Shown: positions 47,405 to 59,660, counted from the stretch's first letter. The stretch: 64,000 bases of DNA from Guyanagaster necrorhizus (GCF_019112545.1 NW_025064897.1:52568-116567); one strand, 5' to 3'. Numbers and translations: made by a program. The notes: generated by a model not told the origin, from the letters alone.

Positions 47405-48212
47405 ACTGTTGTCAACCCGAAGCACCATACCGACTCCTTGCTTTAATTTTGCATAATCATCTATAATTTTCCAGTAGTCTTCGCAACCCTGTATTACCAC
47501 CGAATCCATTTATGTATAGTCGTCAATTATTCAAGACTTTCTTTGGTCTACATTCATTCATTCATGGATTTCAATTTTGCGGATGCATCCAATGTACTTG
47601 TGGTGATTAACAACCGAATCGCCACTTACACTATCATTGTATCATTCACCCAGTCGAGTTTCAAGAACGCATACTCTTGCTGGACTCCCTGGATGGATGG
47701 TTCTCTTTCTGCTTGACTTGGACAGATCTGGGTTGCAAGCTCCAGCCCACCTGGGCATCTCTGAGTCTGACGCAGACTCGATGTTGTACCGCGGTCCCTG
47801 AAATGATCGGTGAAGCAGGGTAATCACCGTCCTTTGCCGGGAGACCGAACCGTTAGCCTGCTTGGGAAATGAAAACTCGAAGCGCAAATTTTTCACGAAG
47901 GGGACTAGTCACAGGTCTACCTGAAATCAGTATCTTCTCAATGGTTTCCTTCACCGCGTAGAGAGATCGATTCAAATAATCATTACATGTCTTGCTCTTT
48001 ATTCGAGACGGCCCTCATACTGTTCTGAACAAAGAAGTGTCATTCTGTGTTCGACCAGATGTACTGCTCAATGGTTCTCTCACCTCGGACATCCATATTC
48101 TAAAAGTCGAGGACTGAGGAAGGCCGCGAGCCACGCGAACGCCATTTCACCTATGCATCTCCCAAAATATCCTTGATGCCTGAACAAGCATTACTGACAG
48201 CAACGGAAAAAA
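47405..48212. other. Convergent intergenic region
   Basis: These 808 bp separate the 3' ends of the small membrane-protein gene and NBP35. A CATT-type short repeat is visible near 47553-47565. No coding or RNA feature is recognised. Confidence 0.4.
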
Positions 48213-49295
48213 TTATTTTGGGAACATACGATCTATAATATCGAGGTAGGCCGTCGTCGCAGGACTATCTGGGTATTCGTCGATGAAGCTTAACCCATGG
48301 TCTGCGCTCTTTCCTATCCGCGGATCCAGTGGAACGGAACCCAAAAGCTCCAACCCCGTTTCCTCCGCCAGCCTCTTTGCACCACCCGTAGTTGGTTTAA
48401 AGATTTGCGACTCTCCATTACACTTTGGACACACAAATCCTGCCATGTTCTCCACGATACCCAGCATCCTAACTCCGACTTTGCGGCAAAAGTCGATTTC
48501 CCGTCGGACGTCCTGCAGAGCAACTTCTTGCGGTGTCGTAACTAGCACAGCGCCGTCTATACCGCTTTCCTTTAGGTACTGGACGACACTGAGGTGCTCG
48601 TCAGATGTTCCTGGTGGCGTGTCCACCACAAGGTAGTCAAGATCTCCCCAGTCAACGTCTTTAAGGAATTGGGATATAAGTCCGTTCTTTTTTGGACCTC
48701 GCCACATTACGGCATCTTTGGATGATGGGAGCATAAAACCAACAGACATAACGCCCAAGTTATCTTGAACATATACCGGGGACCAGCCAGAGGAAGAAGC
48801 GTGTACTTGCTCTGAAGCAATACCGAGAATAGTAGGGATGGAAGGACCACAGATGTCTACGTCCATAATGCCTGTCTTTCAGAGTGATCAGAGTAGGAGG
48901 GGAGGTTGCTACAGAGAAAATTAGCGTACCTGTGTATCGTCATCCGAAGCGAATGCCCACGCAAGCTGGGCAGTAAAAGTAGATTTCCCTACGCCCCCTT
49001 TTCCAGACAAGACGAGGATTTTCCGTTTAACGTTCGCCATTCGCTGCTTTATCAGCGGCAAAGCAGGATCTGGACCTTTAGGTTCACTTGATGCGCATAT
49101 GTCTTGGTTGGCACAGCCTGCACAGGCATCTACTTTCCCTGCGAGTTCAGATTCGGTTCCCTGTATGAGTAAGAATAATTTCGAAACATGATAATTAGGA
49201 ATAAGATGGTCAGCGCGTACGGGACAATGCTCCGGAGCATTTGAGGGTAGTGAGATAGGATTGGGAACTGCTGTTGCAGTTTGTATCGCAATCAT
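48213..49295 (-). CDS. NBP35: Cytosolic Fe-S cluster assembly factor NBP35
   Basis: NBP35 is a P-loop scaffold that, with CFD1, builds 4Fe-4S clusters for cytosolic and nuclear proteins. The ATG at 49295 gives [20 protein letters not shown], then EHCPG (across a GTACGC intron) and [11 protein letters not shown], the N-terminal ferredoxin-like C-x-C-x2-C-x5-C motif that separates Nbp35 from Cfd1. The deviant Walker A is [12 protein letters not shown]. After the second intron (acceptor AAAG before ACAGGC) come [37 protein letters not shown], and [14 protein letters not shown] with the C-terminal CPxC cluster ligands. The end is IDRMFPK (TAA 48213-48215). No frame breaks. Confidence 0.95.
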
Positions 49296-49901
49296 GTTCT
49301 TGCGATGAGTGGGACAATTAAGAGGGCAGGATGCACCAAGAAATTCGACTGCAAGTCGCTTACATCATATATCCGATTTTGGGCGCAAATCTTCACGTGA
49401 ATGCTAGGAACCACTTGCCCTTTTTGGGTTTTTTTTTCGAGTTTTTCAATCTCATCAGTAGTCAGTAGTACCATTCTCCTTTCCATTCTCCATTGTGGGG
49501 GGTCAAGCTGCTTCACAGCATCTGAGTTGAATGATAATCTACTTTATCTTATCTACTCATATGATCAATTGATATTTTGAAACATTTTTTTTGACTCTCA
49601 ACTATGGAGACTGACAACAAATGTTGTAGCACATTTGTAATGAGTCAATGCCCCTAGACATTACTTACCCTTATTTACCTACAAGCTTAGTTAGTATTTG
49701 ATTTACCACTGAGCCCATATATAATGTAGCTACCTCCTTTGTATCAGGTCAGGACTTTCACAATCAACAGTCTATAAACCTGTCTATGATTGTGCTGAGT
49801 TCCTCATGTGAGTGGTGATCTTGGCACCACCCTCACATATTTTTGACAGAACATTGACTGTATCTTGCTTTACTTCTTACTCTCTTAACTGTGCTTATCC
49901 T
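49296..49901. other. Transition from gene-rich DNA to repeat region
   Basis: This stretch is the NBP35 promoter side and the start of A+T-rich, CpG-free sequence (from about 49600). A short minus-strand ORF at 49516-49292 has no family. CpG loss from about 49.6 kb suggests older repeat sequence already begins here. Confidence 0.4.
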
Positions 49902-50361
49902 TGTTATGATTTTTCCATCTTTTTCTTATATTAACCCCTATTTATGCTTAGTCAGAGCACCTAAACCAGTGCTTAAGACTGTGGGATAGGCTTAGTCAGC
50001 ACAACAAGCCTAGTTGGTCATTGTCTTTCAATGCAACAGTAATGCTTGACAATGCACAATGAACTTTTCATAGACAGTAACAATGTCCAAGAACAAAGGA
50101 CATTACAATGGACAATGACACAATAGATAGTCATATTTATAATTAAAACCTCTGTAGTATATAAGTAGGACAGCTCTTGCTGGTAAAACCCCAGCTTCAA
50201 GCTAAAGTTTATTCCATCTCATTCTACTCTCAAGCTATCTCTAAAGGCCTTGAAGCACTTGGTCAACAGAACACAATAAGTGAACTCTAGCACAAAGGTT
50301 TGAACACAAAACCATGCTAGTTTATCATGTGCTTCTGATCACATGTGGCTTGAGTCTAACA
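49902..50361 (+). repeat. LTR copy 1 (TGTTA...TAACA)
   Basis: The ends are TGTTATGATTTTTCC and GAGTCTAACA, giving the inverted termini TGTTA/TAACA. It aligns along most of its length with 57819-58333, sharing GCTTAGTCAG, a TATA-like element followed by AGTAG (TATATAAGTAG here, TATTTAAGTAG in copy 2), CTTGCTG.TAA.ACCCCAG and GTTTATCATGTG. Borders are deduced from where the two copies agree and from the inverted termini. Confidence 0.7.
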
Positions 50362-50418
50362 ATTAGCTCAAAGCTGGAACTTTTCTTTCCTCATATACAA
50401 TAGTGTGAAGGAAACTGA

Positions 50419-50592
50419 ATGTCATTTATCAACCCATCATCTCTAAACTTTGACCATGAGTTCTTTGAACTCTTTGCTTTCATCATTGGAACATTATTAG
50501 GCTTATTGGTGATCATCTAACTTTGTCAAAGATGCCAATCAATCACCACTTAGACAGTCAGGCACTACTAAGAATTTCAACACATGCACTGA
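50419..50592 (+). pseudogene. Retroelement leader ORF with membrane segment, decayed copy
   Basis: 58 bp after the LTR an ATG opens a short frame with HEFFELFAFIIGTLLGLLVI, a likely single membrane helix, followed by LCQRCQSITT. Three in-frame stops interrupt it, some at codons that are intact (Gln, Trp) in the second copy at 58390. The same frame, spacing from the LTR and protein pattern are kept in both copies despite nucleotide divergence, so it was translated. Function unknown. Confidence 0.55.
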
Positions 50593-51419
50593 ATCTGTTA
50601 CATGCATGCTGCTGACCTTCATGTCACTTCAACCAACCATGGATTCAATTGCTAAAATCCATCAGACTCTGTCCACTTCCTATTACCTATTAATTTTATT
50701 TTCACTATTATCATTTCACATCCATATTTCACATTGTAATATCTAGACCCTGAATTCAGTAGTGAATATTGACATCAGAACCCAATGGAATCCAACTTGA
50801 AATTAGCTACTATTGGTATATAAAGCTATATAGAATCATTATAACTACTCAGTTCAAATATCAACTTGGATAGCCATCTATACTTCATGCTCACTTTAAC
50901 TCCTCTCTACCTCATCTGTCAGATTCTGCTCTGAAGGATACTCCTCTTTGCTTCTCTGATGGAACTCTGTTCTGTCCATCCAAATCCTTGGGCTTCAACT
51001 CAAGAGTGACATTGCCAATAGCTTCATTGATGCCCACACACTCTGCTGGTCTCCATGCATGCACTCAAACCCACTCAATTGGCATGTTCCTAACAGTATA
51101 TTTGAACTCAAACTCTTGAGTCAAAAATTTTTATCATATCCACCACATTTACTCAACCCACAGAAACTGATCCTGAACAAACCCAGTCTACTTATTGCAA
51201 CATGTTTTCCATGGAAGACATCCTGGCCTCTGCCTCAAAGGAACAACCAGGCCTTTTCAGATTGGCCTCCAGTGGAGAATAATCTTCCTGTAGGAAAACC
51301 TACAATCACTCTAGCTTCACTGCCTGTCAACTTAATTACAATGATTCCTCTAACTCTTTTGATGCCACCAGCATCCCAACCAATGAAGCCCAATGGGCCA
51401 GCCTGATGTACAGCATCTG

Positions 51420-54400
51420 AATTGACCCCTCAATAGACTCTTTATCTCTGGGCAACATGCATGGGAATTTAGACAGCTCAGACTTGGAAGGCAGAGGTGA
51501 AGAAACCCTCACTCATACTCCCATCTGATGGAAACCAGGTGGTAATCCACCAAACTCTTTTCTAAGAGGGCCAGAAGGGCCAGATAGTCCAGGAGGTCCA
51601 GGTGGTCCCAATGGCTCAGACAGCTCCAATGGCTCTGCAGGAAGCAACAATCCAAACCAGCAGGACATATTTCTAGAATTCATAAACCTGCTATGAGGAG
51701 TCTCTGCTTCTCTCAATAACCTTAAACCAGCCACTATTTGTACCAAAGTCAAGAAACCAGAACTATTTGACAGCTCTGACTCTCACAAACTGAAGGCCTT
51801 CATCATCTCTCTTCAGTTGAACTTCAATGACAGACCTACTGCATTTGCAACAGATGCTAGCAAGGTCAATTATGCCATTTTCTTTCTGGCTGGCACCATG
51901 CTTAACTGGTTTGAATCAGACATTCTTAACCTCAATCTGCAGAATCTACCAGTCTGGCAATTCTTTTACATGGCTTTCTTAAATGAGCTTCATAGCAACT
52001 TTGGCCTTTTTGATGCCATCAGAGATACCAAAGATGCATTAGAGCACCTTTAGATGCATGATAGAGATCAGATCATAAAGTATATAGTCTAATTCAATCA
52101 GTACACCTCATAAATTGAGTACAGAGATAACTCCCTCTACCACATCTTTTACCATAGCCTCTGCACCCATATCAAGGATGATATGGCACATCATGGGAAG
52201 CTGAACAATCTTTGTAATATGTGCTTCCTTGCCCAAAAACTTGATGCTCACTATTAGATCCAAAAGATGGAAATTGCCTGTGAAAACCAGGATAATAAAG
52301 CCTCCAACTAATCTTCCAACCCCAAATCCAAGGGGTCCAACTCTTCTTCCTTAGACTCTAGCTCCACACTGAAATCTACTATCTCTAAGCCCTATGCCAA
52401 CAAGTTATGCAAAGATGGCTATCTTACTTAGAAAGAAAAAGACTGCCAGCACCAGAACAACCTTTGCATGTTCTGTGGAGCCAAACACAAGACCAAGGAC
52501 TGCAACAAGCAGAAGGCAGCAGCCTCTGCCAAGGGTTATGCAGCTGAAGTTGACACTGCTCCCATGGAACTGGCTCTGACAGAGTTGGAAAACTAGGAAG
52601 CAACCCTGTTCTCTCTGTGTGAGTTCAGAGTTGTATTGACTCTATTCACACACCAGAGGTCATCACTCTCAATGCAATATCCCTTTCCAATCACTCCTTC
52701 CACATCTCTCTCTCAGCAGAATTACCAACTGCTATAAAATCTGATGGTTCACTAACTTGTATTATTCTGCATTTTTTTGCCCTTATTGATTTTAGCTCTA
52801 GCCACTGCTTTGTTGACACTAAGTATATAGCTGCCAATGAAATTCCCATTAAAACCATCCCTAGTGTGCAACTTTGATTATTTGATAGCTCCATTGAGAG
52901 TCATATATCTCAAATTGCAACCATCTCCATCTGTTTTCTGTCTGGAGACACCTTTTCCATTGACTTCTATGTCACTTCTCTGGATTCATCTTGCAATCTT
53001 GTCCTAGGATACAACTGGCTCTCCTGCTACAATCCACTGATTGACTGAGCTGAGAACAGTATCATTTTCCACTCAAGCTACCAAGATCTCACTCTAACTA
53101 ATTCTGCAGCCTCCACCACATCCCAGGGACTTCCATGCCTATAGGGCAACAGTCCACCCCTCTCTGAGCCTTCCAGCTCAAATCCAGGACTTCCATGCCC
53201 ACCAGACTCCATCAGTCCAACTTTCAGGGCTTCACTCCATTCCAAATCGACTCTGAGTAGGTGGCAGACTCCATTCTCATATGAACCCATCTACTCCTAT
53301 CCTCTCTCAGAGTCTTTTACTATGAAAGCACATTCAAAGATCTCCATCATATCTGCTGCCACATTTGTCTGAGCCAGTGCAGAAGAAGGCACTCAGCAGT
53401 TCACACTGCAGCCTTCCTTGCCTAATATTGGAGCCAAAGCTGCATCTGCAGAACTAGCAGATCTTTTATCAGTGCCAGTAGAATACCATGATTTTGCAGA
53501 TGTCTTCAGCAATACCCTCCAAAAAGCTACCCAAACACAGGCCATATGATCTCAAAATCAATCTTGAGGAAGGAACATCTCTACTACTTGGACTTATTTA
53601 TTCTCTCTCAGAATCTGAACTCAAGGCTCTATAAGAGTTTATTGATGATAATCTGTACAATAGGTTCATTACTCCATTCTGCTCTCCACATGGGGCTCTA
53701 GTTCTATTTGTCAAGAAAAAAACCAGTGAACTCTGACTTTGTGTCAACTACTGTGACCTAAACAAAATCTCCAAGATCACTACCCTCTCCCTCTCATTTC
53801 TGATCTTCTTGACTCTGCCTGCTCTGCACACATCTACTCCAAGCTCAACCTTTGGCATGCCTACCATCTCATTTGCATAGCTAAGGGGAATGAATGGAAA
53901 ACAGCCTTCCAGACCTGTTACAGTTTCTTCAAATAGCATATCATGCCTTTTGGCCTCACAAATACTCCAGTGGCATTCCAACAATTTGTGAATAATATAT
54001 TCTCTGACATGCTCAACATATCAGTAGTAGTCTACCTTGACAACATCCTCATATATTCTGACAATCTAGAAGATCACCAGAAACATGTTTGAGAGATCTT
54101 ATGTGGGCTTAGAGCTAATGGACTCTACTGCAAGGGTTCCAAATGCGAATTCAACTGGGACTCCATAGAGTACCTAGGCTACATCCTATCACCTGAAGGA
54201 CTTTGCATATCTGAAGAAAAAGTCAAAGCCATTGTTGACTGGCCAGTGCTGTGAAAAGTCAAAGACATCCAATCCTTCCTTGGCTTTGCCAACTTCTACT
54301 GTCACTTCATACATGGATATAGTGACATCATCATCCCTCTTACATGACTCACCCACAAGGGAACTCCATGGAAATTTGATGATAATTGCTTGGCTGCCTT

Positions 54401-56429
54401 CAATGAATTGAAACAGATCTTTACACATACTCCTATTCTTACTCACTAGGTTTCTGATCAAAAGATAGTGATGGAAACTGATGCCTCCAATTATACCATC
54501 ACAGCTATCCTCTCCATCTACTTTAAAGATGGTGAAATTCATCTGATCATGTTCTGCTCCTGGAGCCTCTACAATGCTGAACTCAACTATGACATTCATG
54601 ACAAGAAGCTCCTAGCCATTTTTGAAGCCTTTAAATATTGGTGTCACTATCTTGAAGGCTCCATGGACTCCATTGATGTTGTAACAGACCACAAGAACCT
54701 TGAATACTTCACCACCACTAAGATTCTAACCCACCAACAAGTCTACTAGTTTGAATACCTATCTCAGTTTAATCTAATAATTTATTTTCATCCTAGAAAA
54801 CTTGGTGGAAAACCAGATGTGCTCACTAGATAATGAGATGTCTACCCTAAAGAGGGGGATAGCCAATATACCCAAGTCAACCCCCACAATTTCCAACCCA
54901 TGTTCATCCAAGAACAACTTTCTGCATCACTCCATGCAACCTACCTTGAAGGCTCTACTCTCTGAGCCAGTGCTATCATGGACATCGACAAGCTCCACAT
55001 TGATATTAAACAAGCACAATCTTCTGACTCTACATCCTCTGATGGCCTCCACTAGGCTAAGGCCACTTCAGAATTGTCTCTCTCTCAGTGGTTCATTGAT
55101 GAATCAGACATCCTCTACTTTGAAGGCCACATCTATGTCCCAGAGTCTGGAGATCTCTATCTCCATATACTACAGAACAATCATGACCATATCTTGGCAG
55201 ACTACTTTGGTCAAAACCAGATATTAGAACTAGTCCAGTGGAACTATACCTGGCTAAAGATGTGTGAATATATCTGACACTATATTAAGTTCTACACAGT
55301 TTGTGAGCACAATAAGGCACCTAGACACTGCTCCTATGGGTTACTCAAACCTCTGCCAGTTCTCAAACAGCCATGGGATTCCATTTCCATGGACTTTATT
55401 AAACAACTACCAGACTCCAATAGATTTACCACCATCTTAGTAGTCATAGACCAAGCTAGCAAGCAAGCCATCTTCATTTTCACTCATGATACCATTAACT
55501 CTATGGAGCTCACCCAACTTTTCCTTATTCATGTATTCTCCAAACATAGAGTACCCAATCACATCACATCTGACCATGGCTCTGAATTTATCTCCCAATT
55601 CACTCACACTTTAGCCATAGCCCTTGACATAGAACTCCACCTTATCTCCAGTTATTATCTGGAGGCTGACAGACAAATGGAATGAGCAAACCAAACTCTG
55701 AAACAATACATCCACATCTACTGCTCCTATCAGCAGGACAACTGGAACACTCTCTTATCTATTGCTGAATTTGCCTACAATAATGTCCCTAACATATCCA
55801 CTGGAATTTTCCCATTCTTTGCCAATAAGGGTTACCACTCTAACATCACCATTCACCCTGAAAGAGACATCACCTCTGCCTGGGCCTAAGATTTTACAGT
55901 CAATCTTGATGAACTCCATCAATTACTGAAGGATGAAATTTCCAAAGCTCAGTCTCACTATAAGATCCAAGCAGACAAGCATCAGATTTTGGTGCCCCTG
56001 TTCACAGTGGGAGATAAGGTCTACCTCAGCTCCAAACATATCAAAACCACCTGCCCAACCAGAAAATTCTCAGAGAAATACCTTGGTCCTTTCAAAATCA
56101 TAGCCTAACCTGATACTCACTCCTTTATCCTGAGGCTTCTGCTGGATCTCTGATCCATTCACCCTGTCTTCCATGTGTCACAATTGGAACTCATAGAAGA
56201 AAACATCATTCTTAACCAAATTCAACCATCACCACCTCTAGTTGAAGTCAATGGAGAAGAACATTTTGAAATAGCCCAAATCCTCAACTCTAAACTAGAC
56301 TGCTGGTTCTGCTGCTCACTATTGTACAAAATCCAGTGGCTAGGATATAAAAATACCAACAAAGAATTTGCTTGGTTACCAGCCTCCAAATTCTCTGCCA
56401 ATGAATTTATTGAAGAATTTCACTATTGA
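51420..56429 (+). pseudogene. Chromovirus gag-pol, degenerate
   Basis: Gag: a collagen-like GGPGGPNGSDSS linker, then SHKLKAFIISLQLNFNDRP and a zinc knuckle CMFCGAKHKTKDC (52465-52503). Protease: ALIDFSSSHCFVDTKY region near 52790, with the active-site DSG changed, and LVLGYNWL near 53010. RT: LPKHRPYD (about 53527) to the LDNILIYSD active-site block, where YLDD reads YLDN (54033-54044). RNase H: METDASNYTITAIL, AELNYDIHDKKLLAIFEAFK, TDHKNLEYF (54470-54710). Integrase: MDFIKQLPDSNRF, TSDHGSEFISQF and a downstream acidic residue (55389-55700). Chromodomain: FEIAQILNSKL and KIQWLGYKNTNKEFAWLPAS (56260-56429). The spacer 50593-51419 is leader and early gag sequence too decayed to read. Frame breaks and stops occur throughout. 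Confidence 0.9.
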
Positions 56430-56666
56430 TACTGAGACAAACTAGGACTCTTATCCAAAGTCATTCAAACATTCCATCCCTAAATACAACACTACTCTGG
56501 ACACCACTGGTGCTCCATCTTACTACATCAATTTTAACAACTAATTTCTACTATTTCAAACATCCTGTTCACACTTTCAAAAGTCAAAAACCTTACAATT
56601 ATATTTTTTTTTTCCACTATCAACATCTGACACCCTTTTCTATATATATTTTATACAAAAAATTGT
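56430..56666. other. Spacer between pol and antisense gene
   Basis: This A+T-rich stretch follows the chromodomain, with a poly-T tract near 56604-56615. No coding content is seen. Confidence 0.4.
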
Positions 56667-57815
56667 TTACAAAGAAGCAGAACTTGAACTATCTCTCTGC
56701 TCCTTCAACTCATCTATATCCTTGTCCAGCCTCTTCAACATCACCTCTTGAAGATCCTCCATCTTCTGATCCCTCTCATTCTTGAAAATCAGTTGGACCT
56801 TCTTCCAGACCTCCACCTCAGACTCCAAAAACAGCTCTAAAGGAGATGACATATTATCAGAACCATAGTCATCTTAAAGACCTGCCACAGTATCATAAAC
56901 ATCCACCACCTCATCTGCTAACTCATTCATGTGATACATCAACTTGCATATCAATTTTGAAAGTTGGTGGGACTGATAGAGACCTCCACACTGCTGATCA
57001 CCTCACTTGTAGTGACATCTTTGTTGAACAAACAGGCAGTTTTCTTGATCTTGCAGTGAGAGCAAGTCTGCCCTTGACTGGCACCTTCGGTTACCAGTCA
57101 TGTATAACACCATGCACTATCTTAATGACAGCACACACAACTCTCTGAAAAACAAAAGCTAAGTTAAGCCATGAAAGAAAACCAAGACACTTACTTTCAC
57201 TATCTAACAATTCTTTGCCCTCCACTGATCCCACCACTTCCAACTTTGTCTGCTTTTTGAGGCCAACAACTACCTCTGTCTCACTGCCATCCACTATACT
57301 CCTCAATCTGAACTTGCATTTACAGTCCTTCTCCACTGAATCTGCTGCCCTTCTCTTTCTCTCTTGCACCCTCTTTCTCCTCTTCAGGGTCCCCTCAGAT
57401 TCTTCAGACTCATTGTCCCTCTCAGTTCTCTTATTCTGCTCACTATTAGACTCTAAAAGTGTATGGCAAGCCACCTTCTTGAAGTGAAGATTAGAGCCAA
57501 GACCAAACTATTCCGCCAACACCTGATGCAGCCAAAAATCAACAGCCTCCATGAGGGTCATTTGCAACCCATTCTCTGTAACCATTCCCTCTGGCTCTAC
57601 CTCTGAGGCCTCAGCCCTTGCCACAGCCTCTGTGGCCTCCCTCTCCTCAGCCTCCCTCTGAGCTGCCTCCCTCAATGCCTTCTCTACCTTCTTCACTTGC
57701 CTCTCTGCAGCATGCCAGACCTCCTCTCTCTTCCTCTCCAATTCCTTCTTCTGCTCCTTTTTCTATGCCTCCCAGATCAAATGGTCCACCTGGATCTTCT
57801 CCTCCTGCTCCTGCT
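56667..57815 (-). pseudogene. Antisense coiled-coil gene inside the retroelement
   Basis: On the strand opposite to gag-pol, a largely continuous frame starts at the LTR border (about 57815) with REQEQEEKIQVDHLIWEA and runs through a Glu/Ala/Arg-rich coiled coil (KALREAAQREAEEREATEAV), a hydrophobic WLHQVLAE, a basic cluster (TLKRRKRVQERKRRAADSVE) and CKCKFRLRSIVDGSETEVVV. A canonical GTAAGT..TTTTTCAG intron lies at about 57146-57195. A C-terminal coiled coil (LQEVMLKRLDKDIDELKEQR) ends at 56667. A few stops (e.g. TAG in the N part, TAG after VLAE) show decay. It resembles no enzyme I can name; coiled-coil proteins of this make-up are frequent near agaric retroelements, to my recollection. 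Confidence 0.6.
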
Positions 57816-57818
57816 CTC

Positions 57819-58333
57819 TGTTACAATTTTTCCCATTTTCTTTCTTTTTTCTTTTCTTTTCCCTCAGAAATGATCTCTATCTTTGCTTAGTCAGGGTGTT
57901 TGACCAGCACTTAGGACCATGGGAATGCTTAGCTCAGCAGCCCAGTCAGTCACTCTCCTATCGCAATGCTATGTGCTGTGAAGGGAGAGACAATGCCCCT
58001 TTTGTCCCTAAATTACAGTGCAGCAACAGCAGCACAACAGCTTTTGTGGAGAGCCTGGCAACAGCAGGGGTAACAGCTCCATGACAGACAATATCTTTTG
58101 TGAAACATTTATTTATAGCACAATAACAGAACAGTATTTAAGTAGCTTAGTTCTTGCTGTAACACCCCAGTCTTGAACTAAAGTTTTACTTCACCATCTT
58201 ATCTCAAGCAAACTGTAACGCCTTGACAACACAACACTAGTCACACACAAGTGGACTCTGACAGTATAATCCGAAGTGCAAGGTTCTGTCAGTTTATCAT
58301 GTGTCTCTAGTCACATGAAATTTAGGCTTAACA
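57819..58333 (+). repeat. LTR copy 2 (TGTTA...TAACA)
   Basis: It begins TGTTACAATTTTTCCC and ends GGCTTAACA. It is the partner of copy 1, about 55 bp longer and clearly diverged, and retains several CpG where copy 1 has TpG or CpA. The T/C-rich start (57835-57865) would be purine-rich on the minus strand. It separates the chromovirus from the second element. Confidence 0.7.
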
Positions 58334-58389
58334 ATTAGTTTGAGACTTCTTGCTTCCCTTTCTCAGGCCCAATCATGCTGAGAAACTGA

Positions 58390-59660
58390 ATGCCTCTTGC
58401 TCTAAATCCATCTGATCCAAACTTTACTCATGAGTTCTTCAAACTCTTGGCTTCTATCATTGGAACCTTGATCAGTTTGTTGGTGATCATACAGCTGTGC
58501 TGTGGATGCCAATCCATTACTGCTTGGGCTATTCAACACTACCAAGAATTCCAGCATATCCATACAATCCTCTGAAATGTCACATCAGACCTCCCCCTCT
58601 ATGACATCCCTGCCTCTGTCTGAAACTCCATCTGACACCCTAAAGAAACAGAAGACAAGCCTAAGAGCTTGACTGAAGGGCATTCTAGAGAAGAGGAGGA
58701 GCAGCAGTGGCAACACAAGTACCCTCCAAGACCTCCGTTGGCAGTTGTCCAAGACCCTGAAAACCCTTGGGCTACAGGGTTTCGATGATCCTAATCTGAC
58801 ACCCCTGTCCCCTCCCCCGAGCGCAGCATCACTGCATCAAAAACTACTGTTGCCCAGTCTGAAATTGAGTGCCGGGCTAGAGACTCCTTGAATGCCATTC
58901 GGATGGCTCCAAACACCCGAGGCACCAATAGGCATCAACTCCGACATGCCTCATCAACAAGAAGCAGTAGAAGGGGAACAAGGGTCAGTAGTCCCAACCT
59001 CTTCTTTGATGACACCGACAGGAACGAGGTCTGATACTGGCAAGCAGCATCAAGGGCTGCCAGTAGATTGGAACAAGGAGAGGCCACATGCCTACCAAGG
59101 GGTAGTCCAGTGGTACCAAACCCAATACAGCCGACCTCTCACTCCCTTGCCAACTACCTCAATACCACAGTCAGCACTCCCAACTCTCTGTTCTGGGAAC
59201 CAGCCACTCCCATCAGTGAGCCTGATCCCTAGACCGGACCAGCCAGAGTTGTCCATGCTGATGACTACTACCATGGAGAGCCGACACTCCTTGATGATGA
59301 CTGTCTGTTATTATATAGAACAGACACTATCACCAAAACTGATGATATCCCTGTCCGAGAAGATAGGATATCATCAGACCTCAGATCAATTGGGGGCGAT
59401 GACGAACATATTGACTCTACCAGGGACCTCAAAAAGGTCCTTGATGGGCCAATTGCCACCCTCTTCCTTCGCCCCCATTTCTACTGAAACTTTTGCTGGT
59501 ATTACAGAGCAGTGGCATTGCCAACAGAAGGGGAAGAGGAGCAGCCCAACTGAGAGCCTACTCCTTGACCCAGACCCGATGATGCTGAGTCAAGTGCTCA
59601 GCCCCGACCTACTCGCACTGGAAATCTTCGACCAGCAAGACAGTTCCCTCCTTGAGGAGA
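58390..59660 (+). CDS. Leader/pre-gag ORF of second retroelement, with membrane segment
   Basis: The ATG at 58390 opens a frame with THEFFKLLASIIGTLISLLV, a likely membrane helix, then CCGCQSITAWAIQHYQEFQH, parallel to the leader at 50419. Past a TGA the same frame keeps reading as a hydrophilic, Ser/Asp-rich polypeptide (NAIRMAPNTRGTNRHQLRH, FFDDTDRNEV, PTLLDDDCLLLYRTDTITKT) for more than 1 kb, broken mainly by TGA codons that would be CGA before CpG decay. Around 59480-59560 the coherent frame changes to that of gag. An overlapping 300-codon frame (58892-59794) is open too; only its last third looks like the true continuation. Confidence 0.5.

Larger units (their letters stand above)
49902..58333 (+). 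mobile_element. Ty3/gypsy chromovirus, LTR to LTR, degenerate
   Basis: The element runs from LTR copy 1 (49902-50361) to LTR copy 2 (57819-58333) with a leader ORF, gag, protease, reverse transcriptase, RNase H, integrase and chromodomain in the gypsy order, plus an antisense gene before the second LTR. Many in-frame stops and frameshifts and an altered RT active site show it is dead. CpG is almost absent, as expected after long cytosine methylation and deamination. The downstream LTR is followed by a second leader of the same family, so the two copies are arranged as a tandem rather than as a simple single insertion with target duplication. Confidence 0.85.

Noticed and set aside
49292..49516. 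74-codon minus-strand ORF next to NBP35 as an upstream exon
   Set aside because: NBP35 has its full N-terminal cysteine motif from the ATG at 49295, and this ORF shows no Nbp35-like sequence.
57960..58080. Short plus-strand ORF inside LTR copy 2
   Set aside because: It has no counterpart in LTR copy 1 and is too short to support.
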